From Mycolicibacterium sp. GF69 (GTDB lineage: Bacteria; Actinomycetota; Actinomycetes; Mycobacteriales; Mycobacteriaceae), in NCBI RefSeq assembly GCF_003284965.1, contig NZ_QMEW01000024.1, positions 1 to 64,000 on the forward strand: a stretch of 64,000 nucleotides of DNA. Reading direction: 5' to 3'. A program made the translations under genes and the position numbers. A model generated the notes under the pieces. It ran no database searches and was not told the DNA's origin. It worked only from the letters and a program-made list of their open reading frames with translations. This document shows positions 25,371 to 36,400 of this stretch, one piece after another (the first letter of the stretch is position 1; every line of letters begins with the position of its first letter).

Positions 25371-27712
25371 AGCTCTCCGCCGACCAGTACACGCCCTTCA
25401 CTCTTACCGGAGACGCACTGGTGCTGGCGTCGGTTTCCTCACCGGCCGAACGGGATCTGCTCGACGACTGGCTCGAGCGACAGCGGCGCGAGAACCCCGA
25501 GTCCAAGATCGACGTGCTGCTCCTGCCCTACGACGACCCACCCGCCGGCGTCCTCGCCCAACTCGTGGCCGAACTCGAAGCGAGCGAGGACCGCTCCGTC
25601 GTACCGGTACGGGTGTTCTGGGTGCCTGGGGGGCTGCCCACCCGGTCCAAGGTGGTGGCGCTGCTCTCCGGGCGCGACACTTACCGTCCGCCCGAGATTC
25701 TGCAGCGCCGCATACTGAGGCGCGACCGGTCGCGGGCTCGGGTCGTCGCCGGCGAACCCGCCAAGGTCTCCGAACTTCGTCAGCAGTGGGCCGATACCAC
25801 CGTCGCCGAGAATCCCCGCGAATTCGCTCGTTTCGTCATCCGCCGCGCGATCCTGGCGATCGAACGTGTCGAACTGCGACTGCTGGGCCCCGAGTACAAG
25901 TCGCCGCGGCTGATCAAGCCGGAGTTGTTGGCTTCGGCGCGGTTTCGTGAGGGACTGGAGCAGATCCCGAACGCGGACCTCGAAACCGCGGGGGAGATGC
26001 TCGACGAACTGTCCACCGGGTGGAGTCGGTTCTCGGTCGATCTGATCCCGTCCCTCGGGCGCGCGATCTTCAGCCGTGGCTTCGACCCGAACGTGGACTA
26101 CGACCGCGCCGAAGTCGAGTCGATGCGTCGCAATCTGGAGAACCATCCCGCCGTGCTGCTGTTCTCGCACCGCTCCTACCTGGACGGCGTGATCGTGCCG
26201 GTGGCGATGCAGGAGAACCGGTTACCGCCGGTGCACACCTTCGCGGGCATCAACCTCTCGTTCGGTTTCATGGGCCCGTTGATGCGTCATTCCGGCGTGA
26301 TCTTCCTGCGCCGCAAACTCGACGATCCGCTCTACAAGTACGTGCTGCGCCAGTTCGTCGGCTACATCGTCGAGAAGCGGTTCAACTTGAGTTGGTCGAT
26401 CGAAGGCACCCGATCGCGCACGGGAAAGATGTTGCCGCCCAAACTCGGCCTGCTCGCCTATGTGGCAGACGCCTACCTCGACGGCCGCAGCGAGGACATC
26501 TTGCTGCAACCGGTGTCGATCAGCTTCGACCAGTTGCACGAGACGGCCGAATACGCCGCCTACGCACGCGGCGGCGAGAAGACGCCGGAAAGCCTGTCGT
26601 GGATGTACAACTTCATCAAAGCGCAGGGCGAGCGTAACTACGGCAAAATCTACGTCCGCTTCCCCGAGGCGGTGTCGATGCGCGAGTACCTCGGTGTGCC
26701 CCACGGCCCAATGACCACCGACGAGGGCGCCAAACGTCTTGCGCTGCAGAAGATGGCGTTCGAAGTATCCTGGCGAATCCTGCGCGCCACACCGGTGAAC
26801 GCCTCGGCGCTGGTGTCGGCGCTGTTGCTCACCACCCGCGGGATCGCGTTGACGCTCGACCAGATTCACCACACACTGCAGGCGTCGCTGGACTACCTGG
26901 AGCGCAAGCAGACCCCGATGACCAACAGCGCGTTGCGATTACGCACCACCGAAGGTGTCCGGGCGGCGCTCGACGCGTTGTCCAACCGGCACCCCGTGAC
27001 GTGCGTCGAAGGCGGTCGCGAGCCCGTATGGAGGATCGCGCCCGAGGACGAACACGAAGCGGCGTTCTACCGCAACACGCTGATCGACGCCTTCTTGGAA
27101 ACCTCGCTCGTCGAGTTGGCGCTGGTGCATGCTGGGCGCGCGGAATCCGATCGGCTGGAGGCGTTCTGGTCACAGGTGATGCGGCTGCGCGATCTGCTGA
27201 AGTTCGACTTCTACTTCGCCGACTCCGCGGCCTTTCGTGAGCATGTCGCCGAGGAGCTGTCCTGGCAGAACGGCTGGGAGGAGCAGGTGTCGGCGGGCGC
27301 AGGCCAGGTTGACGCGCTGCTTCGGACCAAACAGCCGCTGCTGGCCGGCGCCATGCTGCGGCCGTTCTTCGAGGCATACGAGATCGTCGCCGACGTGCTG
27401 CGCGATGCGCCCGCGCAGATCGACGAGAAGGAGCTGACGAAGAAGGCGCTCGGACTGGGCAGCCAGTACGTCGCGCAGAGCCGGGTGCGCAGCAACGAAG
27501 CGGTGTCGGCGCTGCTGTTCGCGACCGCGCGCCAGGTGGCGGCCGACCAGCGCCTCCTCGAACCCGCGGCCGATCTCGGCGAGCGGCGCACCGCGTTCCG
27601 CGACGAACTGCGCGGCATCCTGCGCGACATGGAAAAGGTCGAGCAGATCGCCCGCGAGCAGTTCATCGCCCGCGAGGTCGGGCGTCGCGACGCGCGGCCT
27701 GCGCCGGCATAG
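25367..27712 (+). CDS. plsB2: glycerol-3-phosphate acyltransferase
   Basis: 781 aa, Rv2482c orthologue and full length for bacterial PlsB. It acylates glycerol-3-phosphate at position 1, the first step of phospholipid and triacylglycerol synthesis. Motif I is FSHRSYLDG (HX4D), motif II around FLRRKLDDP, motif III SWSIEGTRSRTGK and motif IV about VPVSIS-like LQPVSISFDQ. It is the last gene of the lipid operon, overlapping plsC by 4 bp. Confidence 0.94.
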   Translation: MKLSADQYTPFTLTGDALVLASVSSPAERDLLDDWLERQRRENPESKIDVLLLPYDDPPAGVLAQLVAELEASEDRSVVPVRVFWVPGGLPTRSKVVALLSGRDTYRPPEILQRRILRRDRSRARVVAGEPAKVSELRQQWADTTVAENPREFARFVIRRAILAIERVELRLLGPEYKSPRLIKPELLASARFREGLEQIPNADLETAGEMLDELSTGWSRFSVDLIPSLGRAIFSRGFDPNVDYDRAEVESMRRNLENHPAVLLFSHRSYLDGVIVPVAMQENRLPPVHTFAGINLSFGFMGPLMRHSGVIFLRRKLDDPLYKYVLRQFVGYIVEKRFNLSWSIEGTRSRTGKMLPPKLGLLAYVADAYLDGRSEDILLQPVSISFDQLHETAEYAAYARGGEKTPESLSWMYNFIKAQGERNYGKIYVRFPEAVSMREYLGVPHGPMTTDEGAKRLALQKMAFEVSWRILRATPVNASALVSALLLTTRGIALTLDQIHHTLQASLDYLERKQTPMTNSALRLRTTEGVRAALDALSNRHPVTCVEGGREPVWRIAPEDEHEAAFYRNTLIDAFLETSLVELALVHAGRAESDRLEAFWSQVMRLRDLLKFDFYFADSAAFREHVAEELSWQNGWEEQVSAGAGQVDALLRTKQPLLAGAMLRPFFEAYEIVADVLRDAPAQIDEKELTKKALGLGSQYVAQSRVRSNEAVSALLFATARQVAADQRLLEPAADLGERRTAFRDELRGILRDMEKVEQIAREQFIAREVGRRDARPAPA

Positions 27713-27794
27713 CGTCGACTCCCGGCGCGGAGCGCGCTGATGGTGGCCGCAGGGCGCTCGTGATGGCCGCCGCAGGGAGGCCGTGCGCTGGTCA

Positions 27795-27800
27795 TACGCT
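27795..27800 (+). promoter_or_regulatory. -10 element of the copD-ctaG gene
   Basis: TACGCT 6 nt before ATG 27807, consistent with a leaderless mRNA. Confidence 0.45.
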
Positions 27801-27806
27801 GGTGCT

Positions 27807-29807
27807 ATGACGACGACGGCATCGGGCGTGCGCACCAGCGCGGTGTGGCCGGTGCTCATCGGTGTGGGCGTGCTCGCGGGCGCGGTCGCCGCGGGTATCG
27901 GCGCTCTGTCGCTGGCCGATGCACTTAGCGCGACCGGTTTGCCGAACCCAGGTCCGGTCACTACTTACGGGCTGCCGTTCGTGCGGGCCGCCGGCGAGAT
28001 CGCGGCGGTTGTCGCGGTGGGGTCGTTTTTGTTCGCGGCGTTCCTCACCCCACCGCAACCCAGCGGCGTGCTCGACGCGGGCGGCTACCGGGCAATGCGC
28101 CTGGGCACCGGCGCATCGGCGGTGTGGACGGTGTGCGCTTCGCTGATGGTTCCGCTGACCGTGTCCGACGTTTCCGGCCAGCCGTTGAGCCAGAACCTCG
28201 ACCCGGTGACGGTCTGGTCGGCGGCCGGCCTGGTGGAGACCGCGAGCGCGTGGCGGTGGACCGCTTTCCTTGCCGCGGCCGTCACCGTGGCAAGCCTGCC
28301 GGTGCTGCGCTGGTCGTGGACGCCGATCCTGCTGGCCGGGGCGTTGGCCACGCTCGTCCCGCTCGGGCTCACCGGACACTCGTCGACCGGCGGCGCCCAT
28401 GATCTGGCGACCAACAGCCTGCTGTTCCACCTGGGGGCCGGCGCGTTGTGGGCGGGCGGGTTGCTCGCGCTGCTCGTGCACGCGATGCGGCGCGGCAGCC
28501 ACGCCGATCTCGCGGCGCGCAGATTTTCCGCGCTGGCGCTGTGGTGTTTCGTGGTGATGGCGATCAGCGGCGTGGTCAACGCGCTCGTCCGCGTCGAACC
28601 GGGCGACCTGCTGCGCACCGAGTACGGGTTGCTGGTCGTCGCCAAAGTCACCGCGTTGGTGCTGCTCGGGCTGATCGGGTGGTGGCAGCGCCGCTCCGGG
28701 GTGGCAGCGCTGCGGGCCGATCCAGACGCGCGCGGTCCGCTGGTCCGCCTGGCGTTGTTGGAAGCGGTGCTGTTCGGGGCGACGTTCGGCATTGCGGTCG
28801 GGCTCGGGCGCACCCCGCCACCGCCGCTGGCCGAACAGCCCAGCCCGGTCGAGGTGGCCATCGGCTACGACCTCGCCGGCCCGCCCACCTTCGAACGGGT
28901 GCTGATCGACTGGCGCTTCGACCTGATCTTCGGCACCGCCGCGATCGTGTTCGCGGCGGTATACCTGCTCGGGGTGCACCGCCTGCGTCGGCGCGGCGAC
29001 GCCTGGCCCGTCGGCCGCACACTGGGCTGGCTGTGCGGGTGCGCGGCGCTGCTGTTCGCGACGTCGTCGGGTCTGGGCCGCTACATGCCGGCGATGTTCT
29101 CGATGCACATGATCGCGCACATGGTGCTGTCGATGCTGGTGCCGATCCTGTTGGTGCTCGGTGCGCCGATGACGCTGGCATTACGGACGCTGCCGGCCGC
29201 GGGCCGCGGAGATCCGCCCGGTCTCCGGGAGTGGCTGCTGGCCGCACTGCATTCGCGGATCTCGCGGTTCTTCACGAATCCGATCATCGCGACCGTGATC
29301 TTCGTCGCCGGTTTCTACGGCCTGTACTTCGGCGGCCTGTTCGACGCCGCGGTCGACAGCCACGGCGCCCACGTGCTGATGAACGTGCACTTCCTGCTCA
29401 GCGGATACCTCTTCTACTGGGTGACGATCGGTATCGACCCGGCGCCGCGGCAGATTCCGCATCTGGGCAAGGTCGCGATGGTGTTCGCGTCGCTGCCGCT
29501 GCACGCGTTCTTCGGTGTGGTGCTGATGGGCACGAAGAGCGTGCTGGGGGAGCCGTTCTACCGGTCCCTGCAGCTGAGCTGGCACACGGATCTACTCGCC
29601 GATCAGCGGACCGGCGGCGGGATCGCCTGGGCGGCCGGTGAGGTTCCGCTCGTCATCGTGATGCTCGCGTTGCTGATCCAGTGGTCACGCAGTGACCAGC
29701 GCACCGCGAAGCGGATCGACCGGGCCGCCGATCGTGACGACGACGCCGATCTGGCCGCTTACAACGCGATGCTCGCCGAACTCGCCCGCCGCGACGCATC
29801 TCGCTGA
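27807..29807 (+). CDS. CopD-CtaG fusion membrane protein
   Basis: 666 aa with many transmembrane segments. The N-terminal half (to about 340) resembles the CopD copper-resistance domain, with GHSSTGGAHDLATNSLLFHLGAGALWAGG holding conserved His residues. The C-terminal half resembles the CtaG/caa3 assembly factor family, with MFSMHMIAHMVLSM, VLMNVHFLLSGYLFYW and a final SWHTDLLADQ carrying His residues. The architecture matches M. tuberculosis Rv0102. It likely delivers or handles copper for cytochrome c oxidase. ATG 27807 is preceded by TACGCT 6 nt away. M. tuberculosis does not carry it next to plsB2. Confidence 0.88.
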   Translation: MTTTASGVRTSAVWPVLIGVGVLAGAVAAGIGALSLADALSATGLPNPGPVTTYGLPFVRAAGEIAAVVAVGSFLFAAFLTPPQPSGVLDAGGYRAMRLGTGASAVWTVCASLMVPLTVSDVSGQPLSQNLDPVTVWSAAGLVETASAWRWTAFLAAAVTVASLPVLRWSWTPILLAGALATLVPLGLTGHSSTGGAHDLATNSLLFHLGAGALWAGGLLALLVHAMRRGSHADLAARRFSALALWCFVVMAISGVVNALVRVEPGDLLRTEYGLLVVAKVTALVLLGLIGWWQRRSGVAALRADPDARGPLVRLALLEAVLFGATFGIAVGLGRTPPPPLAEQPSPVEVAIGYDLAGPPTFERVLIDWRFDLIFGTAAIVFAAVYLLGVHRLRRRGDAWPVGRTLGWLCGCAALLFATSSGLGRYMPAMFSMHMIAHMVLSMLVPILLVLGAPMTLALRTLPAAGRGDPPGLREWLLAALHSRISRFFTNPIIATVIFVAGFYGLYFGGLFDAAVDSHGAHVLMNVHFLLSGYLFYWVTIGIDPAPRQIPHLGKVAMVFASLPLHAFFGVVLMGTKSVLGEPFYRSLQLSWHTDLLADQRTGGGIAWAAGEVPLVIVMLALLIQWSRSDQRTAKRIDRAADRDDDADLAAYNAMLAELARRDASR

Positions 29808-29832
29808 GTCGGGCCGCTACGTCCTGCGCCCG

Positions 29833-29889
29833 AGACCGACGCTTTGGCTGGTTTCCGGCCGCCGAAACGACCATTGCGTCGGTTTCGAG
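29833..29889. repeat. 57-bp hairpin repeat, copy 1
   Basis: Left arm AGACCGACGCTTTGGCTGGT, a 15-nt centre, then a 22-nt right arm ending TGCGTCGGTTTCGAG. The arms pair as an 8-bp stem (ACCGACGC/GCGTCGGT) plus an interrupted inner stem. The reverse complement of copy 2 matches both arms exactly. It lies between the copD-ctaG stop and the DUF559 gene. Confidence 0.85.
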
Positions 29890-29939
29890 AACATTCGAGA
29901 ACAGGGGAGCGTGTCCAGCGGTCGCGGCGTCCTAACTGT

Positions 29940-30782
29940 GTGGACATTCCCTTCGTCGGCAGTGACGCCGTCGCCGCCGGCCAGCTCACCCGAGCCCACC
30001 TGCGCAGTCAGTATCGACCGCTGTACCGCGGCATCTACGTCCCGCGACGCTTTGAGGTGTCGCTGCGCGACAGGATCGACGGCGTATCCCTCGCGTCTCC
30101 CTCAGCGGTGATCGCCGGGGTGGCCGCCTCCGCGATACACGGTGCGAAATGGGTCGGCGACGACGTTCCGATCGAACTGGTCGCGGCGGTCCGGCGGCAA
30201 AGCGGGCTGATCGTCCGCGACGAGACCCTGGGCGAGGACGAGGTCACCACGGTCGCGGGCATCCGGGTGACCACCCCGGCCCGGACCGCGTTCGACCTGG
30301 GCCGGCATCAGCCGCGCGACCGGGCTGTCGCGCGGCTGGACGCGTTGATGAATGCCCGCCCGTTCGCGCCCGAGGATGTCGCAATGTTGGCGAAACGTCA
30401 TCGCGGTGTGCGTGGTCTGCGGCGGCTACGGGTGGCGTTGCCGCTGGTCGACGGCGGTGCCGAGTCGCCGAAAGAAACGTGGCTACGGCTGCTCTGCATC
30501 GATGCCGGGCTGCCTCGTCCCACCACACAATTCGTGATCTATGACGAGTTCGGCCGCTACGTCCGACGCATCGACATGTGCTGGGAGGAGTTCAAAGTCG
30601 GCGCCGAATACGACGGAGAACAACACCTCACCAGCCGGCGACAATATGTCCTCGACGTTCAGGTCAACCGCGCGCTGCAGCGGCTCGACTGGCACGTCAT
30701 CCATGTCATCAAAGAGGACCGCGGGACCGACATCATCGAGCAGGTCCGCGCCGCATTGCTCTCGCGGGGCTGGCGCGCCTAA
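29940..30782 (+). CDS. AbiEi-like wHTH + DUF559 nuclease-fold protein
   Basis: 280 aa. The N-terminal part (VGSDAVAAGQLTRAHLRSQYRPLYRGIYVP) resembles the winged-helix domain of AbiEi-type proteins. The C-terminal 90 residues resemble DUF559, a Vsr-like PD-(D/E)XK endonuclease fold: YVRRIDMCWEEFKVGAEYDGEQH supplies the Asp and the Glu-x-Asp pair, and NRALQRLDWHVIHV the terminal strand. No AbiEii toxin is adjacent, so a type IV toxin-antitoxin role is not supported. Mycobacteria carry many such paralogues with no defined function. GTG 29940 (VDIPFVGS) was chosen by similarity to the family N-terminus. The gene is framed by an inverted pair of hairpin repeats. Confidence 0.78.
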   Translation: MDIPFVGSDAVAAGQLTRAHLRSQYRPLYRGIYVPRRFEVSLRDRIDGVSLASPSAVIAGVAASAIHGAKWVGDDVPIELVAAVRRQSGLIVRDETLGEDEVTTVAGIRVTTPARTAFDLGRHQPRDRAVARLDALMNARPFAPEDVAMLAKRHRGVRGLRRLRVALPLVDGGAESPKETWLRLLCIDAGLPRPTTQFVIYDEFGRYVRRIDMCWEEFKVGAEYDGEQHLTSRRQYVLDVQVNRALQRLDWHVIHVIKEDRGTDIIEQVRAALLSRGWRA

Positions 30783-30795
30783 GTCCGGGTGTTCG

Positions 30796-30852
30796 CTCGA
30801 AACCGACGCAATGGTCGATCGCGCGCGGGCGGACCAGCCAAAGCGTCGGTCT
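30796..30852. repeat. 57-bp hairpin repeat, copy 2 (inverted)
   Basis: This is copy 1 in the opposite orientation: 42 arm bases are identical and the 15-bp centre is different. It begins 13 bp after the DUF559 stop. A further match, GGGCG at 30853-30857 against CGCCC at 29827-29831, extends the inverted repeat outward with a 1-nt offset. Confidence 0.85.
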
Positions 30853-31015
30853 GGGCGACACGAAGGCCGCCATCCCCAACGTCCGATTCATCCACAGGGC
30901 CAGCCGCCACCGGGTTATCGCACCGCCTCCGGTGTCAGCCCGGCGGCGCTGAATAGCGGTGTCACCGACGCGCCACCGGGGCCGTCGGCAAACAAACAAG
31001 TTGGAGGAGATCAAC

Positions 31016-31504
31016 ATGTTCGAGACACCGTTCACCATCGTCGGAAACGTCGTCACCGACCCGATCCACCGGCGAGTCGGAGACCAGGAGATGGTCCGGT
31101 TCCGCGTCGCGAGCAATTCGCGCCGCCGTACCGCCGAGGGAACATGGGAGCCGGGAAACTCGTTGTTCGTCACGGTGAACTGCTGGGGGCGGGTCGTCAC
31201 CGGAACCAGCGCCTCGCTGGTCAAGGGCGACCCCGTCATCGTCGTCGGACACGTCTACACCAGCGAGTACGACGACCGTGACGGCAACCGCCGCTCATCG
31301 GTCGAAGTGCGCGCTACGTCGGTCGGACCCGATCTGGCCCGGTGCGTTGCGCGTATCGATCGGGCCAGGCAGCAGAGCGACCAGCAGTCCACCGAAGCGG
31401 ACGTCCGGTCCGGGGATCCCGGCGATGACGTCGGTAATGACACTGGCGATGACGTCGGTGGTGACACGGAGCAGCCCGACACGGCGCTGCCCCTGACCGC
31501 GTAG
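31016..31504 (+). CDS. ssbB: second single-stranded DNA-binding protein
   Basis: 162 aa with one OB fold: MFETPFTIVGNVVTDPIHRR, FRVASNSRRR, VNCWGRVV and VIVVGHVYTSEYDDRDGN. It corresponds to Rv2478c, the SSB paralogue distinct from the replicative Ssb. The C-terminus is acidic (DPGDDVGNDTGDDVGGD) but ends TALPLTA rather than the DDxxPF tip, so it may not recruit the usual SSB partners. GGAGGAG lies 7 nt before the ATG. About 160 bp separate it from hairpin copy 2. Confidence 0.88.
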   Translation: MFETPFTIVGNVVTDPIHRRVGDQEMVRFRVASNSRRRTAEGTWEPGNSLFVTVNCWGRVVTGTSASLVKGDPVIVVGHVYTSEYDDRDGNRRSSVEVRATSVGPDLARCVARIDRARQQSDQQSTEADVRSGDPGDDVGNDTGDDVGGDTEQPDTALPLTA

Positions 31505-31517
31505 CGGGCGCACCGTC

Positions 31518-31552
31518 GGCGCAGCGACTTGAGTAGCTCAGTCGGCTGCGCC
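31518..31552. terminator. hairpin after ssbB
   Basis: GGCGCAGC (31518-31525) pairs perfectly with GCTGCGCC (31545-31552) around a 19-nt loop, 13 bp after the stop. No U-tail is seen, which is common in this group. Confidence 0.5.
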
Positions 31553-31626
31553 AAGTCGGCCACGCCTACGATGGTCCGCGAGCATCACCACTGAGACTCG
31601 CGATTTTCGAAAGGCACATCAACGGC

Positions 31627-33300
<1,674 letters not shown>

Positions 33301-33475
33301 TCCGGCGGCGTAGGAGTGGCGGCACTCGCACGCGAAACTCTAAGGCCCACCCAGCCCGAAGAGCTAGGGGGACGACTGGGGGACCACTAAGGTCGATTTG
33401 CGGAGCCGCTTAGCCCGGAGGGCCAGCGGCTACATCCAACGACGTAGGTCCGCGCCTAGAGTTCAGGAGCATCGC

Positions 33476-36400
33476 ATGTCGGTGAATCCCGGAGCAGTCG
33501 GAAGATCAGCTGGCGCGGCGGCCGGGCACGAGTCACCTGCACTCGACGAGCAGATCGTGGCGCAACTCGGGCGCGCCTATCTCGAGACCTACCGCGGCCC
33601 GCACGCCGACGCCCCGAGCGCGGACGCCGCAGTGACGATGCCGACGACCCCGACCGCGCATCAGGTGGTTTCGCCGAACCTGATCGCCGCGCACCACCGG
33701 CTGGCCCGTTTCCGTCCGTTCGGCGACACCCGCGTCGAGGTGTATCGCGCCGACGATCCGGCGGGATTCGGACCCGCACTGCAGATCGTCACCGACAACA
33801 CCGCGATGGTGATGGACTCGGTCACGGTGCTGCTGCACCGCTTCGGCGTGGCGTACACCGCGATCATGAACCCGGTGGTGCGCGCGCACCGTGCGCGGGC
33901 GGGCGAACTGCTCGGCTGTGCGCCGGTCGCCGAGGCCGGCGGTTCCCGCGACGGAGTCGACGAGGCCTGGATCCACGTCCAGCTGTCGTCGACGGTGGAT
34001 CCCAAAGCACTCGCCCAGGTGGCGCAGATGCTGCCGAGCGTGCTCGCCGACGCTCGTCACGTCGCTCTCGACGCCGACGAGCTGGTGTCGACGCTGCGCG
34101 GGTTGGCGCAACGACTCGGCTCCGATTCCGGCCGGTTTCCGGGCCCGGACCGCGAGGATGTCGCAGCGCTGCTGCGCTGGCTGGCCGACCGGCATTTCGT
34201 GCTGCTCGGCTATCAGCGGTGTGCGGTGCGCGACGGCCGGTCTGCGGTCGACCCGTCGACCCGGCTGGGGGTACTGCGGTTCCACAAGGATGTGCTGCCG
34301 CCGCTCACCGGAAACGACGACCTGCTGGTACTGGCGCAGGCCACCATGCCGAGCTACCTGCGCTACGGGGCCTATCCCTACATCGTCGTCGTCCGGGAGC
34401 GGGACGGTCAAAGCGTCGTCGAACACCGGTTCGTCGGCTTGTTCACGGTCGCGGCGATGAACGCGAATGTGCTGGAGATCCCGCTGGTTTCGCGCAGGGT
34501 GCACGAGGCGCTGGCGCTGGCTCGAAGCGACCCCAGCCATCCCGGCCAGTTGCTCCTCGACATCATCCAGACCATCCCCCGGTCGGAGCTGTTCGCGCTG
34601 TCGGCGCGAGACGTGCTGGACATGGTGAAGGCCGTCGTCGACCTCGGGTCGCGCCGACGCACCCTGCTTTTCATGCGCGCCGATTCGCTCGCGCACTTCG
34701 TCTCGTGTCTGGTGTATCTGCCGCGCGACCGGTACACCACCGCGGTACGTCTTCAGATGCAGGATATCCTCGTGCGCGAACTCGGCGGCGTCAGCATCGA
34801 GTACACCGCGCGTGTGAGCGAATCTCCTTGGGCCGTCGTACATTTCTCGGTGCGTATGCCCGACGGAGCCGGTCCGCGGGATATCGACACCTCGTCGGGC
34901 AACGAGACGCGGATCCAGGACCTGCTCACCGAAGCGGCACGCACGTGGGGCGACCGTCTCATCGGCGCGGTCAAGACGGGGTCGATTGATCAGCGCACCG
35001 CGCAGCACTACTCGTCGGCGTTCCCAGAGGCGTACAAACAAACGGTCACGCCGCGCGACGCGATCGGTGACATCGCGATCATCGAAGAGTTGCAGGACGG
35101 TTCGATCAAGCCGGTTCTCGCCGACACTGACGAAGACACAGTTGTACTGACGCTGTATCTCGGCGGGCATTCGGCCTCGCTGAGCGACCTGTTGCCGATG
35201 CTGCAGTCGATGGGCGTCGTGGTGCTCGAGGAGCGGCCGTTCGCCGTGGCACGGCCCGACGGGCTCGAGGTGTCGATCTACCAGTTCAAAATCTCGCCGC
35301 ACAAGTCGATTCCACGCATCCAGTCCGGCCCCGAACGAGCCGACGCCGCGGCGCGGTTCGCCGACGCGGTGACCGCGATCTGGCAGGGCCGCGCCGAGAT
35401 CGACCGGTTCAACGAGTTGGTGATGCGGGCCGGGCTGACCTGGCAACAGGTGTCGGTGCTGCGCAGCTACACCAAGTACCTGCGGCAGGCCGGTTTTCCC
35501 TACAGCCAGTCGCACATCGAGTCGGTCGTCAACGACAACGCGGGTACCGCCCGGTCGTTGGTCGACCTGTTCGAGGCGCTGTTCGACCCGACGGCCGAAA
35601 GCGGGCAGGACGGCACACCGAGGCGCCGGGACGCCCAGGCCGCCGCCGCGGCCGTGTCCGCCGACATCGATGCTCTGGTCAGCCTGGACACCGATCGGGT
35701 GCTGCGGGCCTTCGCGTCGATGATCCAGGCAACGCTGCGCACCAACTATTTCGTCACCCGACAGCAGTCGGCGCGTCAGCAGAATGTGTTGTCGTTCAAG
35801 CTCGATCCCGGCCTGATCGACGAACTACCGCTGCCGCGACCGAAATTCGAGATCTTCGTGTACTCGCCGCGGGTCGAGGGGGTGCATCTGCGGTTCGGGT
35901 ATGTCGCTCGTGGCGGGCTGCGCTGGTCGGATCGCCGTGAGGACTTCCGCACCGAAATCCTCGGCCTGGTCAAGGCGCAGGCCGTCAAGAACGCGGTGAT
36001 CGTACCCGTCGGCGCCAAGGGCGGGTTCGTCGTCAAGCAACCGCCGGCACCGACCGAGGACGCCGGCGCCGACCGCGACGCCCAGCGAGCCGAGGGGGTG
36101 GCCTGCTACCAGCTGTTCATCGCCGGACTGCTCGACGTGACCGACAACGTCGACAAGGCGACCGGCGAGGTCACCGCGCCGCCGGAGGTGGTGCGCAGGG
36201 ACTCCGACGATGCGTACCTCGTGGTGGCCGCCGACAAGGGCACGGCCACGTTCTCCGACATCGCCAACGAGGTCGCGAAGTCCTACGGATTCTGGCTGGG
36301 CGACGCGTTCGCCTCGGGCGGCTCGGTGGGCTACGACCATAAGGCGATGGGCATCACCGCGCGAGGCGCGTGGGAGTCGGTCAAGCGGCACTTCCGCGAA

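Noticed and set aside
27715..27790. Direct repeat around GGCCGCAGGG between plsB2 and the copD-ctaG gene
   Set aside because: Short, GC-rich and imperfect; no dyad or promoter element beyond the TACGCT already listed.
29940..30782. Type IV toxin-antitoxin system (AbiEi)
   Set aside because: The N-terminus resembles AbiEi but no AbiEii nucleotidyltransferase toxin is adjacent; the neighbours are an assembly factor and an SSB.
31528..31552. tRNA-like D-arm sequence (GAGTAGCTCAGTCGG) after ssbB
   Set aside because: Only the D-arm consensus is present; no anticodon or T-arm follows. It is the loop of a simple hairpin, so neither a tRNA nor a clear attachment-site remnant.
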